From NCBI GenBank assembly GCA_009760855.2, contig WPIO01000021.1, forward strand, positions 1,791,001-1,855,000: DNA of 64,000 nt, in the 5' to 3' direction. The translations under genes were made by a program, and so were the position numbers. Source of the DNA: Cristatella mucedo (taxonomy: Eukaryota > Bryozoa > Phylactolaemata > Cristatellidae). Positions 51,064-63,719 of the stretch are shown here, one piece after another; position 1 is the first letter of the stretch, and every line of letters begins with the position of its first letter. The notes beneath the pieces were generated by a model. That model worked only from the letters and a program-made list of their open reading frames with translations. It ran no database searches and was not told the DNA's origin.

Positions 51064-51110
51064 CCAGTGCCTAGAAAGAGATTTAGTTCTACTAGGGCAC
51101 TATGCCTAGC
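51064..51110 (+). repeat. L-A/SINE-B tail remnant
   Basis: GTGCCTAGAAAGAGATTTAG TTCTACTAGGGCAC keeps the hairpin of the L-A/SINE-B 3' end without a body. Confidence 0.55.
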
Positions 51111-52224
51111 AAATGTCTCATTACTGCTATCGTCATTACGACTCTCGTCATTATTGCGTTGGCTGCACCGACAACAGGCACCTGGCAACGGCTTGAGGGC
51201 TCGATGAAGTCGATGCTCGCCGGCGCCGCTCGGCTCAGCAGAGGAGACTTGGGCCGCCGATGTACACTCAGCTGAGCAGCCAGTGGAAGGCCTGTGGCAG
51301 GAGAAAAGCCTCGGCAGCAAGTCGGCAGCGTTCAGGGTTCAGTTCAGCAGGTGCTGCGAAGAAATGCATCAAAACTATTATCGCAGAGAAAATGCGCCTA
51401 CTGGTTTAACATGACCATTAGTCAACTGGCCTCAAGAGCTGTGTGCACGCAGCTTGATGGCTGATGGCTTAACCGAGCAGTAGGAATGGACCAACATTAA
51501 CAGCGAGCAGAGCAACTACACGGGTGCATTTTTGTACCACCCCTAAAACTTAGTAGAACCACCTACCGTGGGCTTCTCACAACTACCGGAACTGAGGAGA
51601 GGGAACATGTCAGCATGGCCTACATAAAGGCCTCACAAGTTAGCATGCCGCCTCGTGGAAAATATGCATCGGGAGGATGAATAAGCTACAGCTTTCGTAT
51701 CCTAAGACCTTTCGAGTACAGAAAAAGCTGAAAAGTAGCTGCACCGGGTGTGCACATGAACCGAAGGTCAGTCGATCGAAGATTGTGCACCTCGCAGCCA
51801 AGGCCAAGGTCGACTGGGCCACTCCTGCATGCACCAATGCTGACAGCACTGTGACTGAACAAAGCGATAAGTCAGCGATAGGTTTGGCGATTGAGCAGAC
51901 CACATGAGTGCCACTATAGGCAGCAGGAGAGACAAATTAAGGCAGTAGGACAGTAGTATCTTGCATTTTGCTTTGTGCAAAGCCTAAAAGGTGGTTATTT
52001 GAGTGCAAGCAATGCATCATCAGCTCCGATGATATCGCGTACCGTGTTTACTTCAAAGTCAATTTTATATGGCCTTGAACTGGCCTCCCACTGGCACAGG
52101 TACACACGTGTGCAGCGATTTCAATCGCTAGCTGTCGTACAATAACTGGGAAGGCACCAATAAAGTAGAGGAAGAGCCGATGAACTGTACGTCATCTTGC
52201 AGCAGTGCTCTGATCTCGGCAGCC

Positions 52225-52690
52225 CATATACGAATCTACTCGCTCACCAGGCTAAGCATCGTACCACCACTTTTCAAAATCAAATCGTTTACCTTTATAC
52301 CTCGGTACAAAAATCCTTTGGAGACCATGCCTTTAGTTCATAGGCTCCCAAAGCCTAGAACTCACTCCCGACATCACATCACAACATCTCCAGACTTCAA
52401 CACATTTAAAAAGAAACTTAAAATGCATATATTTATCACAGCATTTAGTGGTTCCCTGTGATTTGCCCTTGATGTGCTTATGCGTGCTGACTCTGTGCAT
52501 GCTGCCACTTACCAAACTTGCATGCTGACCCTGTGCATTTCACCCCTAACCGTGTATTCTTGTTGCTTAGTGAGCATGCTACCACTAACCATTCGATCGT
52601 GCTTCCTTTGCAGCAAATGTTAAGTGCCTAGAAAGTGATCAAGTTCTCTGAGGATGCTACATCAAATGTATTATTATTATTATCTAACTG
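52225..52690 (+). mobile_element. L-A LINE 3' end fragment
   Basis: CTCACCAGGCTAAGCATCGT ACCACC, CTCCCAAAGCCTAGAACTCA, ATTTAAAAAGAAACTTAAAA, GCATTTAGTGGTTCCCTGTG, then GTGCCTAGAAAGTGATCAAG and (ATT)n. 5'-truncated. Confidence 0.88.
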
Positions 52691-54339
52691 ACATCATGCT
52701 TGAATTGCGCCACATTGATCTACAGGTGCTATGACTTCGACTAGAGTTTGAGAGGGTATCATGCATACAACAACAGGATAGCATGCATTTTTGTTTCGTC
52801 TAATGCAGCATGCAATCTTTAGTGCTGAAAATATTGCAGTTCCATCACAATAGCTATGTATTTTTTATTTAATCTTACTAATATCGTCGTACTATATCAC
52901 ACGTTGGATGACTTTAATGGCCCCACTACATGCAGCATTGGAGAACGAACAATCATTCAGGTTGCAATACTTATTTTTTGATAGGCAGAAGCTGGGGAAT
53001 CAATGCAGCCAAGTTAAAATAAAGTTTGCTAAACTATTTATTGTTGCTTTCCATGGGCAAGACGATAGCATTATTGTCTTCCTGAGCAACCACAAATTTC
53101 GAGCTGTGCAGGAAATCAACAGTTAGGTGAATGCAGCACATGAGTGAGCATCTGCAATCCACAGACTTCTATCGTTTCCCAGTCTACACTGCTACACTGT
53201 CTGGTTGAAAATCAGGTGGCATGGCAGAGCTGTGACAACTGGTTCAGTGGTTTGCTATACCAGTCTGGCTTAATAGCACGGGCTCAAAAGCAATACAAAA
53301 AAATGCTTCCAAAGAGTCGGTTAAGGAAATAGACAATCTTCTCTTGTTTAAAGCAAGATCAAGTAGACTGAGCAGGTGTCGTGAAGCAATAATCGACTGA
53401 TCTGAACTGTTAGGTTGGAACCACACACCGAATACCACTTCATTTTTGGGATGCACTCAAGTCTCATTGTTCATAAATATCATTAGCCAAAATAATTTTA
53501 TTATCTGCCTTACTTTAGAACTAAGATCATTGAAACAGGCATGACAACACCATTCTAAGGTTTACCAGTTCCTTATTGGTAGCCCTCTGGTCTGCACAGG
53601 GGTCCACAGTTAATCCGGATTCTTACTTGAAAACTGCAGTGTAATTTTTTTATCTCGTTTTGAACATGGTAGCCAGAAGATGTGCAGACGCAGAAGCAAG
53701 TTTCAGCCTGTCACTCGTTGCTATTGAGTCTCTGCTGGCTACCACGGGAGGGCTGATTTCAAAGTCAAAACACATTCAAGCCTCAAATGACTTGTACTTT
53801 CCACATTAGCCTTGTTATGAACTCGGTGCATAGAGGCACAGAGATCCTCACGATCAGAGAGGAAGCAGCTTCGTCAGCCAACTGTCTTAACACTGATGAC
53901 ATATGCCGGTTTCCTATCATGCCAAGGTATGGGGCACTAGGTTTCGTGATGGGATCTATGGGTATTGTGCTATTTTGTGCTTCTACTATCCAGGATTTTG
54001 GGCTACTGCATGAAGTCTTAATCCATTATTCGTTGTTCAAAACAATGCTGCAAGTGCATCATTCTGCATTCTTCAACTCTTCTACTAAAAAAGTCGGCTG
54101 ATTCAATGGCCTCATTTGTGTAGCAGCAGAAGAGCATTAGCAGTCATCGCCGGATTTCGGTGGGTAATAGATATTGCCTGCTGTAGGACTCAAACCAACA
54201 ACAAAGTGTCACGCACCTAACCCCAAGGCTAAGGCCCTGATTCTGGGTCATCCGACTAATGTAAGAAATGAGGTGCTCACAGACAGGCAGCTAGCTTTCT
54301 ATGAATACCATGCTGCCCAGGCAATTACACGAGTAATGT
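52691..54339. other. Intergenic, no gene seen
   Basis: AT-rich. The frame at 53787-54101 (104 codons) has no recognisable motif. A possible degraded minus-strand SINE-A lies at about 54118-54260 (AGCAGCAGAAGAGC at its end). Confidence 0.35.
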
Positions 54340-54349
54340 TAATTTCATG

Positions 54350-54800
54350 TAATATAACTCGTATGTAACTCCACAAAACCACAAAGACTAAGGAGGTTTT
54401 ACATTACACAGAAGAGTTTTGCATAGCGCACTCAAAGCCTAAGTGGCTGTCATTACACATTCGGTAGCCAACTGACGCCATGGTTGACTTAGTGGTTGAA
54501 GTGCTTGCCGTCAACGACTGAAGTCAAGGTGAATGCATTTGATGACCAAGGTCGAGGGCTCGAGCCCTATAGCATATTTAACGAAACAAAAAGGAAGTAA
54601 GAAGCATAGCTGAGTCGCGAGAGCAGTTGAGGTATTGGGTAGCTTGGTAGAAGCAGCTCAAAACCGCTGGAAAGGATGTGTCCCAGTCGGTAGCAGGAGA
54701 CCCGACGTTGCACAAGAAAAGTGGAAGTGAGTCCCACATTCTAGAACCTTCAGAGCAAAAGCTTCAGTTGCCTGCGGTCTATAAGTGGAGGAGCTTAGTT
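54350..54800 (-). mobile_element. L-B LINE fragment with nested SINE head
   Basis: Matches the L-B copies at 14190 and 34160 in two halves (GAAGAGTTTTGCATAGCGCA to GGTAGCCAACTGACG, then AACGAAACAAAAAGGAAGTA to AGTCCCACATTCTAGAACCT). The halves are split by a SINE-B-type head at 54484-54583. Confidence 0.72.
54484..54583 (+). mobile_element. SINE-B tRNA-like head, nested
   Basis: TTGACTTAGTGGTTGAAGTG (A-box position) and GGTCGAGGGCTCGAGCCCTA (B box). It interrupts the L-B copy and has no LINE-like tail. Confidence 0.65.
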
Positions 54801-54899
54801 AATAAACAAAGTGCTGACTTGAGTAACATAAAAGATTGCTAAATTACTTAGGGGGCGAGAGGCAGTGATACACCTGACTGAACTCAGTCAAAAAATATT

Positions 54900-55005
54900 A
54901 TTAGTTAATGATGTAGCTACTACTTCATTGGCAGCAAATGTAAAGCACCTAGTAAGAGATTGAGTTCTCTGATTGTGCTTTATCAAATATATTATTGTTA
55001 TTATT
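54900..55005 (+). mobile_element. L-A LINE 3' tail fragment
   Basis: CATTGGCAGCAAATGTAAAG CACCTAGTAAGAGATTGAGT, TCTCTGATTGTGCTTTATCA and (ATT)n-like tail. Confidence 0.75.
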
Positions 55006-58000
55006 TCTGCAAAGGCTGCAGGCAGCATGCACTTCCACAACTCGGATTCTTCAGATAATGGGGACAAGTGAGGCAGAACTGAGCAATCTAGCGAGTGAGG
55101 GGTGGGGGAGAGAGAGATTATTGGACATGTGAACACTTGTTTTGTCAAATTGACGATAATTCATGCCTGCGACAGTCACCAACAAAAAAGAAATTATGCT
55201 TTAAGTCCACTCAATGACCGACCGCCGAGTTCGTATCGCATAAAAAGTATGATATTAAGCTATAGTTTATCATTAATTGAGGATCTGGCGCGCTGCTTGA
55301 AGATCGTGCTGGTCTTAGCCCCTAGATAAAAAGTTTGCTAGTCTGCCCTCCAGATGAAAAATTCTAGCTCTGCTCCTGTTGGTGGCCAACAGCTAGCAAC
55401 TTCGGTTACATCAGCATAATTGAAGTGAAAGCAAACACAAAACTTATATGTGACCGAGCAAAAACGGGACCACCTAAGGTAAGATATAACACGTTCACGA
55501 GTTCCACTCTTCAATCTTTGCAGAGCCTCTGAATCTTTGAGAGCTTGATGTAGTTAGAAGTATTGATTGCTAATCTGGGCATGCATTTTCCTTTTCCTGA
55601 GAGCTGAAGAGGCAGACAATTCTTAGATCTAGCAAATTAGTCCAGTGCAGCAGTTTGCAGGCACTTATTAAAGAGCATGATTGTGGCGGCTTAGCTTCAC
55701 TAAAAGAATTAAATTTGGCTAAGCAGCACAACAGCCGGGAGAAGTTGTTTCTGTTGGGTGCTCATTACTGAATGTGTACTTGCAGAAGAGCCTTTGCAAT
55801 ATGTGCCTTCGGCTGGTCATACCTCATAACGACTACATTTGCAACCCTAGTAGTTAGCACCTAAGGCTGAAGGTCATTGGTGGCATGTCAAGGCAACATG
55901 TATGTATGCCTTTCAACACCTAAAAGCACACAGTCTGAAACAGTTTCAGTCAGAACCCGTGATGACCTTAAACGACGAAAGTCTCGTATAAAGACGCGCC
56001 TCCTACTCTGCTTTCCCCTAGCTCCACTGAACACAAGTCCTGTTTTGTTCCGGTGAGCTTTGCGTGCTACCTGTGCATGATTCAATACATGCTACACGTT
56101 AGTAGCCAGAGGTACTGCTAACCAATGGCTCTGGGTCTTCTGGTGTGCTTTAGCATGCCTGTCTAAGTAGGATGCACGTAGCCACACCACTAAGCCTTGG
56201 TTACTAATTCTTATGTAGTGAGTTGCATTGCAGCTGAACAGAGATCTAGTTCTCTTCGGGCACTACACTAACGACTGACCCGATATTGTGTTTTACTATA
56301 AGGAGCCCTGATCAAGTTGGTAACCAGGCAAGTAATGAAAATCAGAGCAAGCTTTGAGCTGCTTACTTCAGCTAGTAAGTATACCCATGAAGTCACTGGT
56401 AGTTCAAGCCATATTATCACCTAAAGCATGATTCATGCACCCTCCCTCGGCTTAGTTGCCTTCAATCTTAATCCGACTCCAGGCATTTCTAGGCAGCCGC
56501 AGCATTCTGCCATACCCAGCCTACATTCCACAGTGCATCACTACCACTTTCCTGCTGATACTCATCTTGAACGACAGCACCTCTGAGTATTTTTAGAAAG
56601 AGACGCAGGGACGATAGCAATGAGCATGACAAAAACTGGCTGCCGAACGTGACTTGAGACAGCCTGGCTGGGACTGGGGGGGGGGTGTGGTGGTACTCTG
56701 CGAATAGCAAAAAGTCGGAGCCGGGATCATTCCAGCCGTCGGATAGCAAGAAATAATATCCAGCCTGAATCAAATCAATGTTAATGTTCCACGGGTAGAC
56801 GGACGAGTTCAAGCTGCGATTCCAGTCAGCCATGGACAGAAGTTGTTTGCAGGTACATGCAGGGCCCTATGGGTGCAAAACGCAGAGCCAAGGAAGCAGG
56901 CACTATTGACTGCAATGGAGTACATTGACTGCTTTCCCACGTTTGCTCCAGATCGAATTATGGGACATTTTGTGGGAATCGCCAGAAGCGGGTATGCGGC
57001 CAGCAGCCAGGCCCTTCCCAGCATTTCAAGGCGAACGGTAAAGCAGAAAATCGGCTAGCCACGAACTCGGGCAGAGTGTTTTTGGTGTTGGGGACGACGC
57101 TACTTATTGGTGCAGTTAGACCGAACATCCCACGAGTTCCCGGTCAGCTTTACATGACACGGGCAGGATCATGCCGCTGGCTTTTAGCCATGGGGTACGA
57201 CTGGTCATTGGTTCATATCCTGCAGCAGGCAATCGTTCGTGGCCCACTGAAAGCCTCGGGGCCAGCCATTGAAGCTCTTCAGTAGATCCTTTAAATGAGG
57301 TTGATAAATCGGCTAGCCAACACAACATAACCTGCCTGCACTGCCGTGCAAGCAGCTGCAGCAGCTACCGTGTACAAGTTCCAAAAATTCTGGACCACCA
57401 GACAGTTCCGTTGGAGTACTGCTGCTGCTGCTTCGGGCGAGAAATGCGATGCTCGCATCGGCTGCAGCAGCCGTCCAATGGCTGCTGCATGACATGGCAT
57501 GGCCTAAATTTTTCTTTTAACTAGCCAGCGCAGTGGCAATCAGTCAGCTTCCAGCCAGACTAGCCCAAGCTATTGCCGACTTGCAGCCCCCTCCTCGAGC
57601 ACTTGACTTGGGCTGGTCGACAATTGCTCGGCCATCAGCTCTGGATCGTTGGTGCTAGCATTGCACCTCTTCCTAAGCTGCATGTGTCTTGGTGTCGTTT
57701 CTAGTTTAGTCAGGAATACTTTCAAAAAAGGTGGACCGGGCGCTTAAACACGAATTTGTACCAGAGCACAAATCCGAGTAGCAAAACAGGATAATAATAA
57801 TAATAGTACTAAGCATGCATTCGTATAGTGCTCCCAGAGAACTTAATCTCTGGCTTGGCAGCTTGCATAAGCTGTAACCGAAGCATGATTAACCTGGGTG
57901 CCACGGGTGGTCACAGCAGAGGTCGCACGAGCCAATAGCTGCCTGGCCGGTGTTCTGCTGCTGGTGTGGCTGGCCTGTGCAAGCACAGCCCGAGGGGCCC

Positions 58001-60799
58001 AGTGAAGCCCTCTCAGAAGGCTAATAGCTCAGGCACATAGAATAGCCGGCTGGTCAGCACCAGCACCTCAACCTTGTGGGAGAGCTTTTACCAACAACGC
58101 AGAACGTCAACTGCCACTTTGTTTACCAACCTGCACAATACCAGCTCAGCTGAACATGAGATATTTTTTCATTCTGAGGACAGTAAGTATGGAAGAAGAG
58201 CACGGGCTCACATTGCACAGCCCAGATGGTGGATTCAAGCTCTGCAGCTGATGTGTTATTGTCTGCTTCCAGCAAGCTGCATGCAAACGGTGGTGATGCC
58301 GGCGAGGCTATTCTACAGTTACATTAAGGAGGCTGTTGAATCGGCTTGTACTTTTAAGTTCAATAACGCTGTATTGGCAAGACCTCTGCCGGTATACATC
58401 GGTTTTAGGTGGGCCACTTTTAACGTGCCTAGTTGAGACCAACATAATTCCTTAACGGCATTTAGGCAGCAAACGCTGCTGCAGCTGCAGCGTCAGGGCA
58501 GCTAGTGGTGTCTGCACATGGGTCGATTATGTGGAGGCCACCGACAAGGCTGCTGACGGAAAGGTACTGCCAGTGAGTGTGCAATCGTGAAGCAATTACA
58601 ATCTTGGGGGAAAGTGGGGGCAACGCAAAGTTCGTAGCAAACACAGACACGCGTCCAAGCTGCCAGCAGGGAAGGACACCTGGGCTACCTGAGTCTGCCA
58701 CAGTGCCACAGTGAAAGCAGGGACAGCAGCCAGCTCTTTTGGCAGCTTAGCTTCCCAACTGCAACACACTCCCAGCAGCAAATCAGATTCCTAATTGCAA
58801 AGAGCTCGGCCGAAGCTCTCGGATGCTGACCGGATGCATAGGTTACCCAAAGACTCGGCCAAGCACTAGCTGCCACCACGGCCACCCACCCCCCCCCCCG
58901 AGCTGCTATCGAAGCTCCGAAGACCAGCAAGCCACCACCAGTGGTTGGTCACTGCCTCCTCTTAAGAATGGAGCCGAGGAGCAAAGCAAACAGCCACAAA
59001 CCACAAAGGAGACATGGACTAGATAGCTACAGGCCTTGACAAACAAGCAGCAAAATGGCCGACAGGTTAGCTGCTGAACCAGGCTCTGGGCCCAGGCCTC
59101 TTCAGCCAACTTCAAAATAGGCCAGTCAATGGCAGTCGATCACTCATTCTGCAGGGTTTACCGGGGCCTATCTACGATTTGACGTCCTGTCAGATTAGTA
59201 AGCCCTCTGGCGACGTTCAGCAACTGAGACCAAGAATAGGACTAGTGTGACAATCCGAATTAATCACTAGCCATGGCCAACATGCCCTTCCCCCCCCCCT
59301 GTGGTGACAAGCTGCTCAGAGGAGCTGCCCTAGGAGTTGCCCTAGGTCTAGCCACCTGGCTGGTCAGTCCTGAATTACTAACCAGCAGAGATAGCACATT
59401 GCAGCGCCTAGCACTAACCCCGGGACAAAATGCCTGAGACCTTTTAGCTTGATTTTTCTACCAGTGGGCCCTGCATTTATTCACTCTTTGATTTCAGAGC
59501 TGGCAACAGCTAGCTTTCTCCCCCTAACCAGTCGGAGCTTGCTGCTCTGCACCAAGCTCTCTCCACGTGATCAGTGAGCCATGTTGTAAAGACATGTTTG
59601 TGGTGCTACATATGGACAAAGAGTAGCCTTTTGTTTAAGAATGGGCGGCCAAGAAAGCTAATTACCAGTTGGAGCTACTCAGCATGGGATGTGTCATTGC
59701 GGTTGCGATGACCTAAATACAGTTCATCAAACATTCGGCTGCCATGCAGAGGCCCGTCAAGCAATAAAACACTGGAACAAAGCATTGCCTGCACTGGTTG
59801 CATCTGGGCAGTATCCGACTAGCCAGCTTAGGATTTATTCGAACCAGTTTACCACCAGATAAAGGTAAACATGCTCTTTAATTACATTGACCGTCGGACT
59901 GATTGACTCGACTTGATGGAGAGCAAGCTTGGCCAGGCCACCAACCAATGAGCAGATCTGACAAGGTCGGTTCAGTCGATAGTTTGATGAGTAGAAAATG
60001 CAATAATGCTAGTCGACGATTTGTGTTTGAGCCCGGGCACGCCAACCAGAGTCGGGGTAGCTAAGATTAACAATGACAAGGGGGAGCTGGATCTTGACCT
60101 TGCCACAGGTCGGGGCCAGTCTGCAGATGCATGCCAGCAAACCGGCTTGGCAGGCTCTCACACTATGTCGGTCGGTCGGCTGAGGAAGAAGGGAAGGACC
60201 GCTGGCCTGGAACCTTTCACTTCACCAGTGTGGCTGGTTATGCACTTTTCCTGAAGTGAATCAGCCGAGACGCTAGCAGTGCCAAAGACAGCTCCTTGGC
60301 ACACGAAATTCGGCTAAGCGTAGATGCAGAGGTTGCAGACGGCTGTTAATTTCCATCGAGTGCTTGCTCGGTGTCTGCAAGGTTTGACACTTCGGCTGAC
60401 CTGCATTGTGCTTGCTGTAGCTGCATGGGCTTTGGTCGAGGAAACAAGCTGGGCAGCCCCAGTTCTAACGCTTATCAGTAGCCGATATTAGTGGGTACGC
60501 TGGCCTGCATACCGTGCTTCCCATAAACCCCGAATATAAGCCCTATCGGCTGCTTCTCTGTACAACCGAACAGCAGTCGCAGAATATTTCGGATGGTTCG
60601 GTCACGTGATATCCGGCGTCCTAGGGATACCAAGAGGACTCAAGCAGCCGGGAAGTACACCCCTGGATCCGAGTACGGTCTCAGTAAGTACTTTTTTGTT
60701 TAACCAATTGCTGACCCCCACTGAGACCAATGACTTTTTGGGGAATTATTGTAAATAATAGGTGGCAAATGGCGCTTTGTATTGTGTGAGTGCAACAAT
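55006..60799. other. Intergenic, no gene seen
   Basis: About 5.8 kb with only short frames of unknown or no meaning, an L-A/SINE-B tail remnant (56225-56275), an L-A minus tail (57790-57880), and short C or G runs (56679-56688, 58889-58898, 59288-59298). Confidence 0.4.
57790..57880 (-). repeat. L-A LINE tail remnant
   Basis: ATAATAATAATAATAGTACT, then TAGTGCTCCCAGAGAACTTA ATCTCTGGC is the reversed (ATT)n tail and hairpin. Confidence 0.65.
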
Positions 60800-61145
60800 A
60801 ATAATAATAATTTAATACAGTTGTATAGCGCCCTCAGATAACTGAATCTCTTTCGAGGCACTTTACAGATGCAGTCAGTATATAAAGCATTACCAGACGA
60901 TCGGTGGTAACGTTCGCAAGCAGCAGGCACATGCACACGAGAGACGAATCACAAAGACCTACCAAATGCTGTAATAAACAGGTGTTGTATGCTTCTTTTA
61001 AATGTCGTCTTGTCAGGCGACGTTGTGGTGTGCGTCGGTAGTGAGTTCCAGGCTTTGGAAGCACACAAACTAATGCACGGTCTCCAACGGTTTTGAGGTT
61101 ATGTAGGGAGAATCCATTCCCCACATGATAAAAATAATAATAATA
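60800..61145 (-). mobile_element. L-A LINE 3' end fragment
   Basis: Reversed tail and hairpin (TATAGCGCCCTCAGATAACT GAATCTCTTTCGAGG). The minus-strand reading continues LKTVGDRALVCVLPKPGTHY, equal to the [21 protein letters not shown] end of other copies. A second ATT-like run ends it at 61130-61150. Confidence 0.82.
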
Positions 61146-61149
61146 ATAA

Positions 61150-61318
61150 TCCCAGCTGATTAAACAACCTCTTTTAGTATAGCGACAGAAGAGCCTTTAC
61201 GGCTATCACCACCGCTTGCAGTGGCGATAAAGGATCGCCCACCGCAGGAATCGAACCCACGACCTAGGGACCGAGGTCGTGAAAGCAACCGCCTTACCTA
61301 GTGTGCCATCACGGCTCA
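61150..61318 (-). mobile_element. SINE-A, well preserved
   Basis: Reverse complement gives TGAGCCGTGATGGCACACTA GG (A box), GGTTCGATTCCTGCGGTGGG (B box), CACTGCAAGCGGTGGTGATA and GCTGATTAA... tail. Confidence 0.92.
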
Positions 61319-61324
61319 TGATGA

Positions 61325-61427
61325 TATAGTGCCCCCACATTACGGTATGTGTCCTGACATTTGTGGGCATAAGTTCTGTATTGTGTGTGGGGTGGGCACT
61401 ATATACGAGGTATGTGGGGGCACTATA
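61325..61427. repeat. Perfect 16-bp inverted repeat
   Basis: TATAGTGCCCCCACAT (61325-61340) and its exact reverse complement (61412-61427) enclose 71 bp. A third, imperfect arm (GGGTGGGCACTATATA) lies at about 61390-61405. Abuts SINE-A on the left. Confidence 0.85.
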
Positions 61428-61800
61428 TATAAGGAGAATGCATTCCCCACATTCTGTAATATGTGGGACACACACATTGGATACGATATTGTGAGGGGAC
61501 ACAACTTTTTTTTCTGGAGGAGGCTATCAAAGTTTTGCAGAATGGGCTCAGAGATGTCCACTGCAATTACGCCTCTGGCAAAGTTGTGCAAACCAAACGA
61601 GTCTCGTTGTCTCTTCTTGTCTCATTTCGTTTTACATTTTCCTTAGTCCACCTCGTTCTTGTCTCGTCTTATTTGCCTAACTATGGCTGCTTGTAAATAT
61701 CATCGTTTTTCGCCACATCCATCTCGTAAGTCTTCAATTATGATAAGGTAACACTTGATTTAATAGTAGATAAAGGGGAATGATTTTTTTGATCCTCAGA

Positions 61801-61966
61801 AAGAATCTCAGCTGAGTTAACTGCTTAATTCGTATAGCAGCAGAAGAGCCTTATCGGCTATCACTACCACTTGCACTTGGCAATACAGATTCGCCCAATT
61901 GCAGTAATCAAAACCACGACCTCGGTCGTGAAGAGCAAGCACCTTACCTCCTGGGCTATCACGACC
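61801..61966 (-). mobile_element. SINE-A, diverged
   Basis: TATAGCAGCAGAAGAGCCTT, ATCGGCTATCACTACCACTT, ACGACCTCGGTCGTGAAGAG and CACCTTACCTCCTGGGCTAT follow the minus-strand SINE-A order. Confidence 0.82.
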
Positions 61967-61970
61967 CAGG

Positions 61971-63670
61971 ATGAGTGCAAACAGAAAGAGCTATTCCTTT
62001 GACTACAAGAAGGGAATCAGGCAGGACTCCCAGGGCAAGAATCTGACGGCTTTCTGTAAACAGAAGAAGTTGGATCTCCGAATGGTCCGGAAATGGCAAG
62101 CATAGTACGATAATCTCAGTCAACAGGTGGACGAGTGCGATGCTAAGATGTGCAAGTGTGGATCAGGTCGGCAACCATTATTTTCTGAGCTGGAAAGCAT
62201 CATCAGTGAATGGATTCCTGACAGGAGAGCAAGGACTCTGGTTGTGAGCCAATATATTAAAGCAAATGTGATTGCAAAGGAACCACACCAAGAAATATTC
62301 ACAGAGGAACTCAAGTATCACAACTCAAGATGGATGGATGGCTTCCTTCTGACTTATGAACTGTCTCTAAGACGATCGACAACACTATTCAAGGTGGAAG
62401 GTAGTGAAGTTAGAGATAGTGAAGTTGTTAAACATGCACTTTCATTCTAGTCCTTTGTGGATGGCATCGACTTTTCCACATACAAAATTTCCAACGTGAC
62501 TGCGATGGATAAAACTGCAGTTTATGGGCCAAGGTTATAAAATGATAATCGATGATTAAAATAATATAATGATAAATCTGATAAACAATATAATGATGAT
62601 CTGAGGGAAGCCTCGTCAATCTATGCTCCTTCCACTGGTTACGAAAGTGCACGTGTTATCTGTATTTTGGCAATTCGTCTGGGTGGAAAGAAAGCCACAC
62701 CTATAATCATCAGTGAGGGCAAGAAAAGTAAGATTAAACGGGTTTCACGTGCTTATGTTTATAATCATTAATAAGGTCAACTTAATGCTGCCATTTGTTT
62801 TGTAAGGTGGCCAAAGAGGTCTGCCCGTCTGGGATTCAGCCACCAATCACCGAGCTAAAGACATGAAGAACTTCCTTGCAGATTGAGGAATAGATTAAAT
62901 AATAATATTAATAATAATAATACACTTGATAAAGCGCCCTCGGAAAACTCAATCTCTTTCTAGGCGCTTTACATTTGCTACAAAGGGAAACACGATTGAA
63001 TGGTGAGTAATATCATGCTTGATAAACACCATGAATAACATGGTTAGGAGTGACATGCACAGGGTCAGCATGCACAGTGTCAGTACGAATAAGCACATAA
63101 AGGATGAATCGCGGGAACCCACTAAATGCTGTCCTAAATAGGTGCAAAATAATGATTCCTGCTGGAATGACTTGTCTATTTCCAGACTCTTGATATTGCA
63201 ATTAACAAGCCACTCGAGGACCATTTTCGCATTCTATCAATGACTAAATTGAAATTAGAAAGAAGAGAAATCAGCGTGGAAACTTTGTGAAGCTTGGCCT
63301 GCAAGAGGTCATTACTTGGATGAAGAATGCATGGGATACAATCAGTGACAGCTGAGTTGCCAATGCACTTCAAGAATGGAGTTCTTTCGGTAGACATGTG
63401 AGCTTGGGAGCCAAATAACTATGTCAAAAAATGCAGGCAGGAATTGAAGTTTTGGAAATTTATGACGATGTTCCAGAAGATGACATGACTATAACTAAAT
63501 AAAAATAAATGCGTGTATATGAATAAAAACAGACTTGTGTACATGAATAAGAATAAATATAGACGTTCGTACATAAGAAGATAAGAAATTCCTTTTAAAT
63601 AAGCCTTGTGTAATTTTCAGAGGTAAAACTAATATAAGACCCTGTCTTATTTTTAGGGAAACATGATAAT
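61971..63670 (+). pseudogene. pogo-like DNA transposon, broken transposase
   Basis: From the ATG at 61971: an N-terminal Psq-type segment (YKKGIRQDSQGKNLTAFCKQ, KKLDLRMVRKWQA), then a CENP-B-type HTH (CGSGRQPLFSELESIISEWI, RWMDGFLLTYELSLRRSTTL). The DDE core is in pieces: AMDKTAVY near 62500, WDSATNHRAKDMK near 62832-62870 and LDIAINKPLED near 63180-63215, the three catalytic Asp positions. In-frame stops lie at 62103 and 62448. An AT-rich insert (62533-62606) and a minus-strand L-A LINE (62893-63148) break it further. The end AAGACCCTGTCTTATTTTTA GGGAAAC near 63636-63662 resembles pogo/Tc1-type terminal repeats; no matching 5' repeat was found. Confidence 0.85.
62893..63148 (-). mobile_element. 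L-A LINE 3' end inserted in pogo relic
   Basis: Reversed (ATT)n tail from 62900, hairpin AAAGCGCCCTCGGAAAACTC AATCTCTTTCTAGGCGC, then GTTAGGAGTGACATGCACAG GGTCAGC; ends near AAATAGGTG. The pogo reading frame resumes just after it. Confidence 0.88.
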
Positions 63671-63719
63671 AAGCTTCGTGGAACCTGTTATGCTCTGCTC
63701 GATAACTGGCGAGCTTAAT

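Larger units (their letters stand above)
49853..52224. other. Intergenic, no gene seen
   Basis: Contains the 56-bp tandem duplication (50605-50716) and a LINE/SINE-type tail remnant at about 51064-51110. Otherwise nothing recognised. Confidence 0.4.

Noticed and set aside
53787-54101. 104-codon plus-strand frame
   Set aside because: No motif, no splice or promoter context, and it lies in AT-rich intergenic DNA where such frames occur by chance.
58074-58436. 120-codon plus-strand frame
   Set aside because: Translation resembles no family and has no supporting context.
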